From NCBI GenBank assembly GCA_004154925.1, contig QJNS01000047.1, forward strand, positions 1 through 64,000: a DNA stretch of 64,000 nucleotides. The letters are read 5' to 3'. The notes under the pieces were generated by a model. That model made no database searches. It saw only the letters and a list, made by a program, of their open reading frames with translations, and had not been told where the DNA came from. A program made the translations under genes and the position numbers. The stretch is from Monosporascus cannonballus (taxonomy: Eukaryota; Ascomycota; Sordariomycetes; Xylariales). Shown here in pieces: positions 1 through 13,524 of this stretch (the first letter of the stretch is position 1; each line of letters begins with the position of its first letter).

Positions 1-77
<77 letters not shown>
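1..77. repeat. (ATA)n microsatellite at window edge
   Basis: About 25 uninterrupted ATA units starting at base 1, so the array probably continues outside the window. It borders RIP-mutated transposon DNA. Confidence 0.95.
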
Positions 78-1253
78 TTTATATTAAACGTTAATATCGT
101 AATTATATTTGCTTAATTTAAAGCATTTATAAAATTATTATATAAACTAAATAAAAAAAAGGTTTTCATACGTGAAATTAATAAAACAATAAATATATAA
201 AATATAAAACGTAAATTTACAATTATAATATTTTTTATAATAATAATAATAAGGCGGAAAAAAATATAATAATAATTTTTTTCTACGTATTTAATATATA
301 TACGGCTTATTTTTTTAATAATTAAATTAATTAATTATATTATTTTTTAATTATTATAATTATGATAAATAAATTTAAAGAAATACCTTTTTTTTATTTA
401 AAATGTATGTCGTAAAATAAGGATATTTATATTAATTATCAAATTTTTAATATTTTGGAAAAATCCTATTCCGATACGTTTATAATATATAAAAAGTTTT
501 TTAGCTACTATTTTTTAAAACTTAATTTTAATTAGATAATTATTATTTCATATATTTCCTATTATTTTATCTCTTAATTAATTTAATTTTTATAAATAAT
601 TAATAATTGGTCTTAGAAATAATTTCGTTAATTTTAAACAGGTTAAGGTTTTTGAAATTAAATTTATAATTAAGTTTTTTTTTATTTTAATTTATAAAAT
701 ATTCGAAGTTGCATTTTGTTTTTAGCGTAATAAATAAATTTTATTTTTTAAACAAAATTAATTTTTTAATTCTTTTTATTATAATATTAAATTATTTTTT
801 ATTAAAAAAATTATAATTCGTTTTTAAAATGAATTTAAATTATTTTAATTTTTATTAATATTATTTTTATTTTTAACATAATCGTAATTACCTTTAATAC
901 CTTATTAAATAATTATTTAAGTTATTTTATTTTAATTTTATATCCGTATATAATTATATAAGGAAATATGTTTATATTTTGGTTAATAAATATATTATAA
1001 GCGATTTATAATAACGATAAAAGTTTTACTTAATTTTTAAAATATTATTTAAAAGTTTAATTTAATTTTTTTTAAATTATCCGTTTAAGAATAATAAGCT
1101 TTTAAAAACTTAAGTTTAATATTTTTTTGTTTAAAAAATTAATATTAAATTTTGAAATTAGAAACGTATTTTTATTCAAAAATATTTTTTTTAATATTTT
1201 ATATTTATTAAGATAATATTTAATAAAAATATAAACCAAATGTTTTATTATTA
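78..1253 (-). pseudogene. Distal part of gypsy element B (integrase end), RIP-degraded
   Basis: On the minus strand, positions 1076-1099 read AYYS-stop-TDN, the mutated form of the Ty3/gypsy integrase signature usually written AYxPQTDGQ. The pol frame continues towards position 1 with mostly TAA/TAG stops. This is the continuation of the minus-strand pol found at 7855-12600; element A (1254-7849) sits between the two parts and interrupts the integrase core. I could not find the 3' LTR of B in the 1 kb before the microsatellite. The family call is good; the exact limits are not known. Confidence 0.65.
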
Positions 1254-1670
1254 TATTATAATTTAATAAATTACGGTTTTAAAAACGGTTATAATAAATA
1301 ATTAAATTATATAGGTTAAATTATATAATGGCTCGATAAGATTAATCGTAAAGCTTATAAAGCTAAATTCGATAGGATTAATTATAAAACTTGTAAAACC
1401 AGGTTATATAAAATCGATCGTAAAGCCTATAAAACTAGGCTTAATAAATTGAAAAAAATATAAAATAATTATTATTTCCATACTTTAAATAATTTTAATT
1501 TATAATATTTATTAATATTAATTATTTATAATATTATTATTTAAAATACTTTTAATATTACGAAACGTAATACGTTATTATATTTATTATTTAGATTTTT
1601 ACGATATTTTTATTAATATAAATTTATCGATTTTAGGTTTAATAATTAATTAAATCGTTAACTCGTTATA
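1254..1670 (+). repeat. 5' LTR of element A
   Basis: 417 bp; begins TATTATA and ends GTTATA (mutated TG...CA ends). It is 68 bp longer than its 3' partner (349 bp) because it holds three copies of a 36-bp unit (1334-1369, 1370-1405, 1406-1442) where the 3' LTR holds one. The 3' half, from about 1480, is closely similar to the LTRs of D, E and F. Confidence 0.85.
1334..1442 (+). repeat. 36-bp tandem repeat (x3) inside LTR
   Basis: Three diverged 36-37 bp units, each with the pattern cgataagattaatcgtaaag then ...tataaarc. The 3' LTR of the same element has only one such unit (about 7582-7618). Confidence 0.8.
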
Positions 1671-4600
1671 CGTTATAAGTTTTTATTTAATAATACCGTC
1701 AGATTTAAATAATATTTAATAGTATTAAAATATTAATTAACGTTTAAGAAACCCTTATTTAATAACTTTAAGCTCGAATTCGGAAATTAAAAAAAGTCCT
1801 ACAAATTAGGGTTACGTTATTTATTTAAGCCTTTTTCGCCCCATTAAACCCTAAAAAGCCGATGTTATACGATAAAAAATAACCTTTAAACCTTTTTAAT
1901 TTAAGTACGAATTTATTTTTATTTTTTAAATTTTAATAACTTAACGGATTAAGTCCTAATAATAAAAACATACTTAATAAAAATTGCAATTAATTAATTT
2001 AAACCTATTATAAAAAGAATTTTAAAAATAAAAAGGTTAAATAAAAAAGTTTTACTAATAAAATCTTTTTATTTTATATTAATTTCGACGACAAAATACG
2101 TAATAATTTCTGTAATCCGGATAAAAAATAATTTACAGCTTAATAACTTTTATAATTCCGATAAAAAAACCCGTATTTAGGTACGCCGTAACCTTTAAAA
2201 ACTTTATAATTAAAACGGAATAAAAAAACGATAAAATTGATATCTTTATTTATATATTTAATAAATAATTAAAATATAATATGAAAAAGAGAATTATTCG
2301 GATTAAATAAGTAAGTACTTTAAATCTGTATATTATAAAAATAATTAAAATTAATAATCGACGTTTAAAAAATTATAAAAGAAAAAAGGATAATATATTT
2401 TACGTTCGGAATATAATTAGTCTAATTAAAGAAAAAAAGGAAACGCATTTTTTACTTTTTACGGAATAACGTTAAGACTTATAGAACTCGGCATTACCTA
2501 TAAATAAAATTAAAGCCAAATTAAATACTTTAATTATAGCAAAATGGGATATAAGGTTTACAAATATAGGAAATCCAAAGAATTACGGTAAGATAATTAG
2601 ATCGCTATACCGGAAAAATAATTTAGAAATAATTAAGGAAACGATGGCAAATTTATTAATATAATTTAAGCTAAATATATATCAAATTTATAACAAAAGG
2701 TCCAATAAAGATTATTACGATAAAAAATCTGATAAAAAATATAAAAAACTAAAAAACTAACTTAATAAAGATCGCAAATACAATAAAAAACATTATAAGG
2801 ATAATTACGTAAATATTAAAATTGGATAAAAAAAATCGGTCTCGAAATCTTTAATCAATACGGTAAAATATATATTATATATTATCGACGACAAGGATAT
2901 CCCGATTACGAAAAATAAAAATAACATATTTACGACCGAATTACTTAAATATATTATAAAGGATTTAATTTTTTAAACCGTACCGGAAATAATAAAAACA
3001 ATAAATAATAATATTAACATTTTTGAACCATAATTCCAGAAAATATCCAGCATTTAATTAAGGCCAAAAGCTAACCCGAAAAAAAATAATACTCGTAAAA
3101 AAAACCCTTTTTATTATTATAAATAATATAATTATTAAACGGAAAAAGAAAGTAATCCAATATATAATAAAGAAATATTGCCAAAAAGTTATTACAAATA
3201 TTTATTTTTAATTAATATTTATAACGGATTTTCAAAAAAGAAAAATTATTAAAAAAGAATACGTTAATTTATAAAAAATCTTTAAAACGATAATTAGGAT
3301 AACGTATAATAAGATATAATTATAAATATAAAGAAAATAATTTATTTAATAAAGGAAATTATAAAAAAATTCGAAATAATTAATATAATTTAAAGGAATA
3401 ATACGCCGGTAATAATAACAAATATAATAATTTAATGCGTTAAATAAAAAAACATAAATAAAACGTAATAAATCCGAATAAGGGTTAAAAAAAGTTACTT
3501 AAAAAAAAGCCATAAAATAACAAAACCTAAAGGAATTAAAAAGAAATTATAAAAAAGTTTTAAACGCAATAATAAAAAACATTAACGATTTTATTACTTT
3601 AAAAATATAAATCGGAATGTATTAATATATTATAATAATAAATTACGGAATATTAAATAAAAATTATATTATATTAAACGTAATTAATAAGCTTAAATGA
3701 TTATAAAAATATAAATTAAAACATTATATAATAACGAATAACAAAAATCAAAAATTTGTTTTCGATTACGGAAGAATTCTACGTAAAATTAATTATTTCG
3801 AGGTTTTTATCCAAAAACGATATTAAATAATTAATTTCGATATTATTTTATTCGGGAATTATAATATAATCTTAAAATTATTATAAATATATTAATATAG
3901 AATTCTAATTAATAACGGCATTAATTAACTAAAATGTATTTTATTTTTATTAATAAACGGAAAAGAATTAAAATCTTAATACTTACTTAATAATAACGGT
4001 AAATATAGGCATAAAAATACGATAAAAACCTTATTACTTAAAGGGATAAAATATAAAAAAAACGAATATTAGAAAAAATACGACATATTATTATTATTAT
4101 TAAAACGAAACTTAAATAATTAAATAACGATTTAAAATAATATAAATCATAATTTTAAAAATTAAAAAATTTAATTAATATATTATTACAGTATTATAAA
4201 TAGGAATAATTTTTTCAAAATGTAACTTGATATAAAATTATTAAAATATAGCGAATAAAATTACGAAATAATTTTTGAAAAAGGATTTTCGATAAAGTTT
4301 TACCTTATTTATAATTTCAACGGAAGTAAATTATGTATTTTCAAAAAATACCTAAAAAATCGGTTATAAAAAGCATAAATTTAACTTCTGAAATTACCGG
4401 CAAAATTTCTTATATTTTTTATATTTAAAAAAAATAAAAAATAAAAATTTATAATTAATTATCGATAAATAAATAATAATATTATTAAAAATTAAATATT
4501 ATTACTTTTAATTCCGAAAATAAAAAATTAATTTTATACTCTTAAATAATTTTTAATATTCGATTTTAAAAATAAATATAACCTTATTAAAATTAAAAAA

Positions 4601-6900
4601 GAATACGAATAAAAATAATTTTTAAAACGAAATATAAATTATTTAAATATTTGATTATATTAATAGGATTTACGAACGTACTAGTAATATTTTAGCGAAT
4701 AATTAATTACATATTACAAAAATATCTCGATATTTTGGTTATTTGCTATTTCGATAATATTTTTATTTTTTATAAAAATCGAAAAAATATATATAAAATA
4801 TGTTTATAAAGATCTTTGAGCTTTATAAGAGGTAAGATTATTTGTTAATGCAAAACAAAATCAATTCCATATATAGGAAAAAGATATTTAAAATATATTA
4901 TTACTTTAAAACATATTACGATAAACTCTAAGAAAATTGTTATAATTATAAAATAATAAATGCCAATAATAATTAAAAATATATAAATATTTTTTGGATT
5001 CGTTAATTATTACAGGAAATTTATTCGAAATTTTAACGAAATAATTATATCTTTAATGAATTTTATAAAAAAAATTTATATAAATGTTAAATACGGAAAA
5101 GATATTTTAAAATATTAAGAATATAATTATTGATAAATTAATATTAATTATATAAGATTTATACCGTTCCGTTAAATTAAAAACAAAATATTTTAAATTA
5201 TCTGTTTAACGTAATAATTAAATAACGAAATAATTAAAATAAATTATACCTTATTATATTTTATTCGTATAAATTAAAAAAAACAAAATTTAATTATGGC
5301 ATTCCAGATAAAGAATTTATAGCTATTATTATGATATTTCGAAAATTTAAGTATTTCCAAAAAAAACCTATATTAAATTAAGGTTTATACGGATTATCAA
5401 AATTTTACCCGATTTACTAGGATTAAAAAACTTATAAAAGGATAATTAAAATATATAGAAAAATTAATAAATTTCAAATTTATTATTATTTATAAAAAAA
5501 GACCAAAAAATAATAAAATAAATACTTTAAGCAAATAATTAAATTTCGAAAAAAAATTAGTTAAAATTAATTAAATAATTTTCGATATTACTATAAAAAA
5601 GTATTTATGCTTACGACAAAATACGATAATTCGGGCAGTAGCTTTAAATATATATTAGAAAATTTAATAATATAATAATAATTTTCCAAAAAAACCAAAA
5701 AATAAATAAAATATAAATTTTAAAAAAATACCAGAAATATCTAATACGAAAAATATACGAATATCAGTTATCCGGTAATATAATATTTGCGTTAAAGCAA
5801 AAACTTAACGATATAAACTATATGGAAAATTATAATTATTATTAATTTTAAAATAATTATAATATTTAATTATATTTAATTTTATTACTAAATTCTTTAT
5901 ATCAAAGAATTTAATTACGGAAATATATTATAATAATATTTTCGTAATTATTAACCGATTTATAAAATGTTCTTATTTTTTATTATATTATAAAAATATA
6001 TTGCCAAATAATTATTATACATTTTTTTTAAACATATTTTTAGCATATACGAATTATTAATAAAATTTATATTAAAGTTTTACTAAAACCTTATAATATA
6101 AATCAGTTAAAATTATAAATTATTTAACGTATTTAAATCTAAAGTAAATAAATAAATACAATGAATAAATTAAATTTTAAGAACTTATTTACGATATTAT
6201 ATTAATTATAAATAAAATATTTAAGTTAAAAAATTATTAATCGTTTAATTAATTTATAATATTAATTATTATAAAAATATTAAATTAATATTTATAATTG
6301 CAAATTTTAAATGTGTTTCAAAGATTTACAGAAAAATACGTAACAACAGTTTAATTAATATTAAAACAATTTTTATATCAAATTAATTACGATAATTATA
6401 TTAAAAAATAAAAATAGATTTAAAATTCGTACGAAACCAAATAAATAAATAAATGTTATAATTAAAAAAAAATTAAAAAATTAATTTTTAAAAAAAGAAA
6501 AGTTTTTCTTCTTATAAAAGAATATTTAAATAAAACGACCTATTAAAAAAATCGATTTTAAATATATCGGTTTATATAAAATTGCCAAGGAAATCTTAAA
6601 AAATAATTATTAATTAAAGTTTTTACCAAAAGGTAAATTATATTTAATTTTTTACAATTTTTTATTCGAATTAATAACGAATATAATTAAAGTATATATA
6701 ATATAAAGTAATATAAAAATAACAAACGAATAAATATATAAAATAAAAGAAATATTCGATATACGAAAACAAAATAAATTTACTTAATATCTAATTAAAT
6801 AAAAAAATATTTAAATTTCGAAAATACTTAAAAATCTGCTAAAAACCTTATTAACGTTTAACGTTTATTAAAAAATTTTCATTAGCAATAATAAGGTTAA
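1671..6900 (+). pseudogene. gag-pol of element A (chromodomain gypsy), broken
   Basis: Retrotransposon capsid and polyprotein remnant. Seen in sequence: the C-terminal protease stretch at about 3836-3900, where the family motif ILGLPWL now reads ILKLL; the reverse transcriptase catalytic box at 4747-4764, reading YFDNIF (YxDD type, second Asp changed to Asn by GAC/GAT to AAT); integrase core near 5941-5970 (VIINRF); and a chromodomain at about 6780-6895, still recognisable by its tryptophan-to-stop changes and the ENT/NL positions. Stops are overwhelmingly TAA/TAG, as expected from RIP of CAA, CAG and TGG. It cannot encode a functional protein. Confidence 0.85.
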
Positions 6901-6955
6901 CGGAATTGAAAACTTTTTAATTAATAAATAACTAATCGGTGGATTTTAGGTTAGA

Positions 6956-7140
6956 TTAATCGAAAGGAAATATGGTTTCTGCCAATACGGCCTTAACGGC
7001 CTTTAATTCGGCCCGTTTTTCTTAACGCTCTAACTTATCCAATTCCTCCAGAGATCGAAACTTACAAAATAACATACGTACTATACGGTCGGCCTATAAT
7101 TTCTTTTATTTTCGAAAATAACAAACCTTAATCTACGTTT
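6956..7140 (-). pseudogene. Antisense ORF remnant downstream of chromodomain (element A)
   Basis: On the minus strand, starting near 7138 and ending at a stop at 6956-6958, one frame reads a charged product with FRK, then SLEELDKLER and RAELKAVKAVLAET as visible segments. All in-frame interruptions are TAA or TAG, none is TGA. The same product, aligned residue by residue, is readable in the same place in D (28979-29158) and F (55656-55858). The Leu/Glu/Lys-rich segment suggests a coiled coil. The N-terminal limit is not resolved; the sequence up to the 3' LTR at 7501 could belong to it. Function unknown. It runs convergent to gag-pol. Confidence 0.6.
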
Positions 7141-7500
7141 ATTTCGTTTTTTTTTTCGGCTCTCTTAAATTCTGTTTTAACCTTAAAGTAACTAAAAATA
7201 AGCTTTTCAAATTAAAAAATAAAAAAACCATTAATATCATAAAAATTTTAATTTTACATTATGTATTTTTCGTACTGGAAAAAATCCGACGAAAAAACAT
7301 AACAAAAAGATAACCCGCGATAAATACAATAAAAACATATAAATATATTTATAATTCGAAAAACAATTAATTTAAGTAAATTATTTCGGTTTTCCGTTTT
7401 TTGGTTAATCAATTTTTTAATACGACCCGATATAATAACAAAGGAAAAATTTACAAAAAAAAAGAAGTTTCGGAACAAAATTTATAAAAAGGGAAAATCG

Positions 7501-7849
7501 TATTATAACTTAATAAATTACGGTTTTAAAAATGGTTCTAATAAATAACTAAATTATATAAGTTAAATTACGTAACAACTCGATAAGATCGATCGTAAAA
7601 CCTATAAAGCCAGATTTAATAAACTAAGAAAATAAAATATAAAATAATTATTATATTCATAATTTAAAGAATTTTATTTTACAATATTTATTAATATTAA
7701 TCTTTTATAATATCGTTACCTAAGGTATTTTTGGTATTACAAAACGTAATACGCTATTATATTTATTATTTAAATTCCTACAATCTTCCTATTAACATAA
7801 ACTCGTCGATTTCAGATTTAAAAATTAATTAAACTGCCAAATCGTGATA
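7501..7849 (+). repeat. 3' LTR of element A
   Basis: 349 bp, aligned with 1254-1670 apart from two missing 36-bp units. A purine-rich tract (about 7487-7498) just upstream is the polypurine tract. It is followed by the target duplication TATTA (7850-7854). Confidence 0.85.
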
Positions 7850-7854
7850 TATTA

Positions 7855-10800
7855 CGTTTCCTTTAAAAAATAAAAAATATTCATATTTAATAAATATATT
7901 AATTATTTTTTAAATTTTGTTATAGTTAACTTTAATAATTAAGCTTTTAAATAAAAATAAGTTAATAATAAAAATATAAGCTATAATATTGTATAAATTA
8001 TCAAAAATATCCGTAAATTATAATAGTTCGTAAGGTTTATAGCGTATTATTTTGATTTTATTGCAAATATTACAATTTTTAATAACTTTTTTAATTATTC
8101 AACGTAACTTTAAAAAATCGTATTTCTTTTATAATTATTAAGTAGTTTTAAATATCCCTTAATATTCATATAATACTTCCTTAAAAAATTTCTTTACAAA
8201 TTATTTTTATTAATTTTTTAAAACATAAATTTTACCATCATATAATAACTGGTCTTTTAGTTATCTATTTAGTTATTAAATCCTTTTTTTATTTTTCTGT
8301 ATTATAAAAATTCCAAAATCGTATTAAAAATTCGAAAATCGGTTTTTTAAAACCTTATACAGTTATACAATATTATTTTTAATATATTATAATATTTATA
8401 TAGCTTTTTTGGGAATTTTAGGATTATAATTTCCTTTATAACTAAAAATATCCGCCTAAATATTTTTATTTTTTTTATATAATATATTTTAAAGTTAAAT
8501 CTTAATAAAAAATTATTTTAATTTTATATTATTTATTTAGTTCTTATATTTTTATAAATCGGATAAAGTTCTTATAATTAAAGTAAATATTAAAAGGTTT
8601 TTTTATTTTGTTAAATTCTTTTTATTTCTTAAAAACGTTAATAATTGCTAATAATTCCTTAACGTAAATCGAATATTTAAATTTGGCATTTCGAAATATT
8701 TTTAAGTAATATGCTATTAAATATTATTTATTGTTATTTTTTAATTATTTTAGGACGGCACCTATTACGTAATTCAAAACGTCCGTTTTTAAGCATTTTT
8801 TTATTTACATTAAGTAATCTTATAATAGGTTTATTAATAATCGTATCTTTTAAAATTTAAAATACTTTTTTTATTTCTTTTAAAAATTCAAATTCTTTTT
8901 TTACGTACTTTTTAATAATAAATTTCGTTAATAATTTAACTATGTTTCCGTATCTTTTAATTATGCCCTTTATATAATCTGTAAATTCCAAGATTTGCCG
9001 GATATTTATAACGGCCGCCTTATTAAAAATAAGTTAATTTTTAATTGCTTTTATTTTAAAACGTTAAATTTAAATTTGGTTAAAATTAGAAATATATCCC
9101 AGAAAATTTAACTTTTACGTATATTATACACTTTTAACTATATTAATTCGGATATCTTCCTTGTTTAAAATTTCGAATACTCAAATAACATATTATTTAT
9201 ATTTTTCCAAAATTTTAAAATAAATAAAGATATTATGGAAATAAATAAATATTAATTTATTTAGGAATTTCCTGAAAATAATTATAATTAAACGTCAAAA
9301 ATTAACAAAAACATTAATAAATTCCATAAATATTATTCGGTATTTATAAAGTCCATATATCGTTTTAAATATTATTTTCCATTTTTCTCTTTTAATTATT
9401 TTAATACGATAATAATTATTTCGGAAATTAAGTATACTAAATTACTTAATTTTATTAACGTTCTTTTGTACCGTATTTATAAAGGTTAAAGGATATTCCT
9501 TTTTAATCGTAATATCGTTTAACTATTTGTAATCGATTAGTTTTTTTTAAAAACTAAATCTTTATTTTTATTAATCTTTTGCTTTTTATCTTTAGTTTTT
9601 AATACTATAAAAACGGGGTATCCGGCGAAAAAAATCAAAAAGTTAAATATTTTTTTACAAAACTTTTAACTTATTAAATTTTATATAATAAATTATATAA
9701 AATTTAAAATAATATCTTTTTTAATTAATATTTTATAATTTTATTAATTTTATAATAATAATTCGTAATTTTCTTTATTTTTAAATAATTTTTTAAATCT
9801 TTAATACTTAAATAATACTATAAAATCTTAATATAGGATTTATATTCCTTTAATAATATAACAAACTTTTTAATAATTTTCCTTAAATAACTTTCTTTTG
9901 CTTTTTGAAAAAAATATTTGATATTTTTAATTAATACATAAATTATCGGATTTAAATTACGGTATTCCTAAAATAATATCATATTTAAAGATATTGGCGA
10001 TATTTATCGAAATTTATTTTTTATATTCTTAAATCTATATCGAAATATTTTCAATTTCTCGAAAAATTCGTTCGTTTTCGCACGTAAATAAGTTCCCGTT
10101 TACCGTATATAACTTATAAGATTTTAATTTGTATTTTTAAAAAAATTTAATATTTTTCTTTTACCACGAAAAAAATAAAATTACTTTTTGCTCTTAAATC
10201 GATTATAACTTTAAATATTTTATTTTTATATTAAAAAAGAAATTCGATTTAATTACGTATTTCTTTAATTATTTTATAAAAGATTTTATATATTAAGGCT
10301 TTTCGATATCTTACTTTCGAAAACTTTTGTCGTTTTTTAATTAACGCAATTTATTTACGAATAGGCGTTTTTATTTTTAAGCTTTGTTAATAACATATTT
10401 AGTATAATAATTATCCATATATTTATACTATTTTTTTTTGTTTAACTAATATCCGAAAATAATCGTTTTCTTTTAGTTCAATTTTTGGTCCCGCATTTTC
10501 TGAATTATAAGGTCGAAAAGATATACCTTTGAAAAAGATATTCTCATATTTAGAAATTCGTATTAAATATAAAATATAGGGAAATAACATAAGCATTTTT
10601 TGATATAACTTTCCGACTTTATTCCGAATTAAGATATAAATAATAAAATTAAAAGTATTTTAGTTATCGAAAAGTTTCTATATATCTATATTCGCTATCG
10701 GGTTCGGTAAATGTTTCCTTATTTTATTTAGGCCAAAAATTATTATCCCTTTTAACTTTAAAATAAACAAAACAATCGTCAAAATAACAAACAATAAAAT

Positions 10801-12600
10801 GCAGCGAATTATAATAATTTATTTGGGATTTTTTAATATATATTAAATATTCGAGAAATTCGCCAAATTCCGAAAATAATTATCCGTAATTACTAACATC
10901 GGGTCGAAATTAATTATTTTCGTTCCGCATCTTATACCGAAATATATCAAAATAACAAAGGCATCTTAATTTTATAATTATCTTGGAAACCGTTTATCCT
11001 AGATAATATTTACAAACTTTAACCTTAAAGTTTTAATAAGTAAAATAATTTTCGTACTTTAAAATATCGTTCTGGATCTAAGTACTTATAATAATAATAA
11101 ATTTTAGCTGGAAAAAAAATCGAATTAACTTTTTTCTCTTTTTTTTACCTTATTATCTATCTCTTGCTCAATTATTTAAACTTTTTTTTAGGATTAAGAA
11201 ATTCCTCCTTTCTTAAAATTCCTTTTAACAAAAAAACGATATTCGCTTTTGAAATATCCCTTTTTGCCACAATTAAAATATTTTATTTTAAACTTATTTT
11301 TCTTAGGCTTTTTCAAAACAGCATTTATTTCCTTTTAAAACTTGCTCTTATTTTTCTTAATTCAGCTGTTAAAACCTTTATCGTTATTTTATCTGCTAAT
11401 TCTTTTCTTTTCGAAATACCAGTCGAAAATACATTAATTAATAATAATAACTTTATTAATATATTTAATAAAAAACTTAACTTTTAAATCCTTATATATC
11501 TTATTTTTAATTAATAATTTTAAGCTATCATAATAAAAATAAAATAATACATATTGTAACAAATTCGAAATAACAGCCAGGCGATTAAATTTAATTATGT
11601 ACTTAGTAGCCAATTTAATCTAATAAAAAAATAAAGCTGCTTAACGGCGATTTATTTATTATTAGGATTTCCAAATATAATACGTATTTTTTTTTCAAAA
11701 TATTCGTATTTATTAAAAATATAATTAATTATATTCGAGGATTTATTAGGATAATTCTGAAAGTAATTTATTATAATAGGTTCGAATTAGAAAAAAAAAT
11801 TTTTAACGAATAACTATAAGATAATAATTATTTTTTAATAATTTTCCGTTAAAAAATTTCATAAAACTTGAAGTAAAATCTGGCCTAAACTAGGAATTTT
11901 TCTAAATCCTCTAATCCATCATAAAGCTTGAAAAAGGTTAACTTATAACCCTTAACGTCTAAAATTTTATAATAATTAAAAAATAAAATAATTCTTTCGC
12001 ATATCTGATTTATATCAAATAATAGCAAAATCGAAATTTTTTATTACTAAGCAAGTACGGCGTTTTTTTTTCAAAGTTTTAACTTCTATTATTAAGATAT
12101 ATAATTTTTGATTAATAATCGATTCCTACTTTTTTTCTTTTTTTTCTAAAACTTTGTTTTATATTTTTCCTTAATTTTTTTAACTTTTTTTCAACTTTTT
12201 CCCTTTTTAATTCCTTTTTTAAGTTTTAATAATATTCTTAAAAGTTAAAATAAGTTCTTACCGGAATTATAAAGGAAAAAAGCCTCCATAAAATCGAGTA
12301 ATAAAAAATACCATATTTTTAATTAATTAAAAGAATTTTGATAAAAATTAAATTATTTAATCCGGTTAATAAATCTTTATTAATTAATAACGGAAATCGA
12401 ATATGTTATTTATTTTCTAAATATTATTTTATAATTTTTATCTTTATTAAAATTCAAAAAGGTTATACTTAATTAAATTTTAAATTATTGGTTAATTATT
12501 AATTAAGGAATTATCAAAATATAATAAACCTATTATATATTTTTTTAAAAATATAAGCAGAATCCGAAAAAAGTTTTAATTTATATATAATAATAAAATA
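7855..12600 (-). pseudogene. Gypsy element B, gag-pol on minus strand, RIP-degraded
   Basis: On the minus strand, the reverse transcriptase active-site region lies at about 9219-9245 (FISIISLFI, the mutated form of a xxDDIxI box), followed towards lower coordinates by the typical downstream stretch with FLGYI-like residues (about 9050-9110), and by the integrase zinc-binding region (about 8020-8110, CxxC positions degraded). The integrase core is then interrupted by element A and resumes at 1248. The capsid part should lie at 11-12.5 kb, but no motif is legible there. LTRs were not found. Sequence identity to A/D/E/F is low: this is a different gypsy lineage and the oldest element of the left block. 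Confidence 0.7.
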
Positions 12601-13468
12601 AAAAATAATTTAGTAATTTATTCATTAAAAAATTCAAAGCTTAAATTAAATAAGTATTATTTATATAAAAAATTAATTTATTATATATTTTAATTTTTAA
12701 AGTAAATTTATCTTAAATCAATATAATCTATATAATCTAGTTGGATTACTTAAATTGCTTAAATCATTTCGGAAGGCCAAATTTCTCTATCCGAGATTTA
12801 GTTATAACAGGCCTACGTTAATCTTTAAAAATTAGTTTTTTTAGAACAGAAACCTTTACTCATATAATATTTATAAAGATATCGAAAATTATATAATTAT
12901 AATTTAATTATTTACTTAAAATATTAACTTTATTATTTTTTAAATTCTCTATATTACGCAATTAATATTTTATATATTTTTAGTTATATTAAATGAAAAA
13001 AGGGTTTAAAAATTTAAATATATTTTGACTTAATATAAATTTTTTTAAAAAAAATTATTTAATGTTTTTTAAAAAGATTTAATAAAATATATATATTCTT
13101 ATTTATAAATATCGCAATTAAATATACGTAATTCTAATTTATATAAAGAATATAATATGATTTAATTTAATTTATTAATATTATAATATAATTATTGTTT
13201 TTAAATTATAATTTGAAATATTGATTTTTAACTTAAAGCGCCATATTAAATCGTATACAATAAATAATAATTCCTTAATAATTATATTTTTAATTTTTTA
13301 AACCGTTTTCATGGATTATAATATTTATTTAAAACATTTTTTAAAAGGTTAATTAAAATATATTAATTTTATTAAGGTTTGATATAAAGTGTAGATGAAA
13401 CCTAACGAATTTAAGAAATATTTATTCTTTTTAAACGTTTAAAATATATATATTTTTAAAATTATATT

Positions 13469-13524
13469 ATATTTTAAAATATATTTTAATATATTTTAAA
13501 ATATATTTTAATATATTTTAAAAT
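13469..13524. repeat. 22-bp tandem repeat, 2.5 copies
   Basis: Unit atattttaaaatatatttta plus at; two perfect copies (13469-13490 and 13491-13512) and a 12-bp partial copy. Confidence 0.9.

Larger units (their letters stand above)
1254..7849 (+). mobile_element. Element A: complete Ty3/gypsy chromovirus, RIP-inactivated
   Basis: A 6.6-kb element bounded by two LTRs (1254-1670 and 7501-7849) and by the 5-bp target duplication TATTA (1249-1253 and 7850-7854). Domain order in the plus-strand internal region is gag, protease, reverse transcriptase, integrase and chromodomain, the order of chromoviruses. Every coding domain is interrupted by TAA/TAG stops. It shares internal sequence with D, E and F in this window. 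It is inserted in minus-strand element B. Confidence 0.9.

Noticed and set aside
7254..7478. 74-codon minus-strand ORF in element A
   Set aside because: In a different frame from the conserved antisense ORF at 6956-7140, and not seen in D or F.
11164..11487. 107-codon plus-strand ORF
   Set aside because: Lies opposite the minus-strand capsid/pol region of element B; low-complexity Phe/Ile/Leu/Asn composition expected from the antisense of RIP-mutated A-rich coding DNA.
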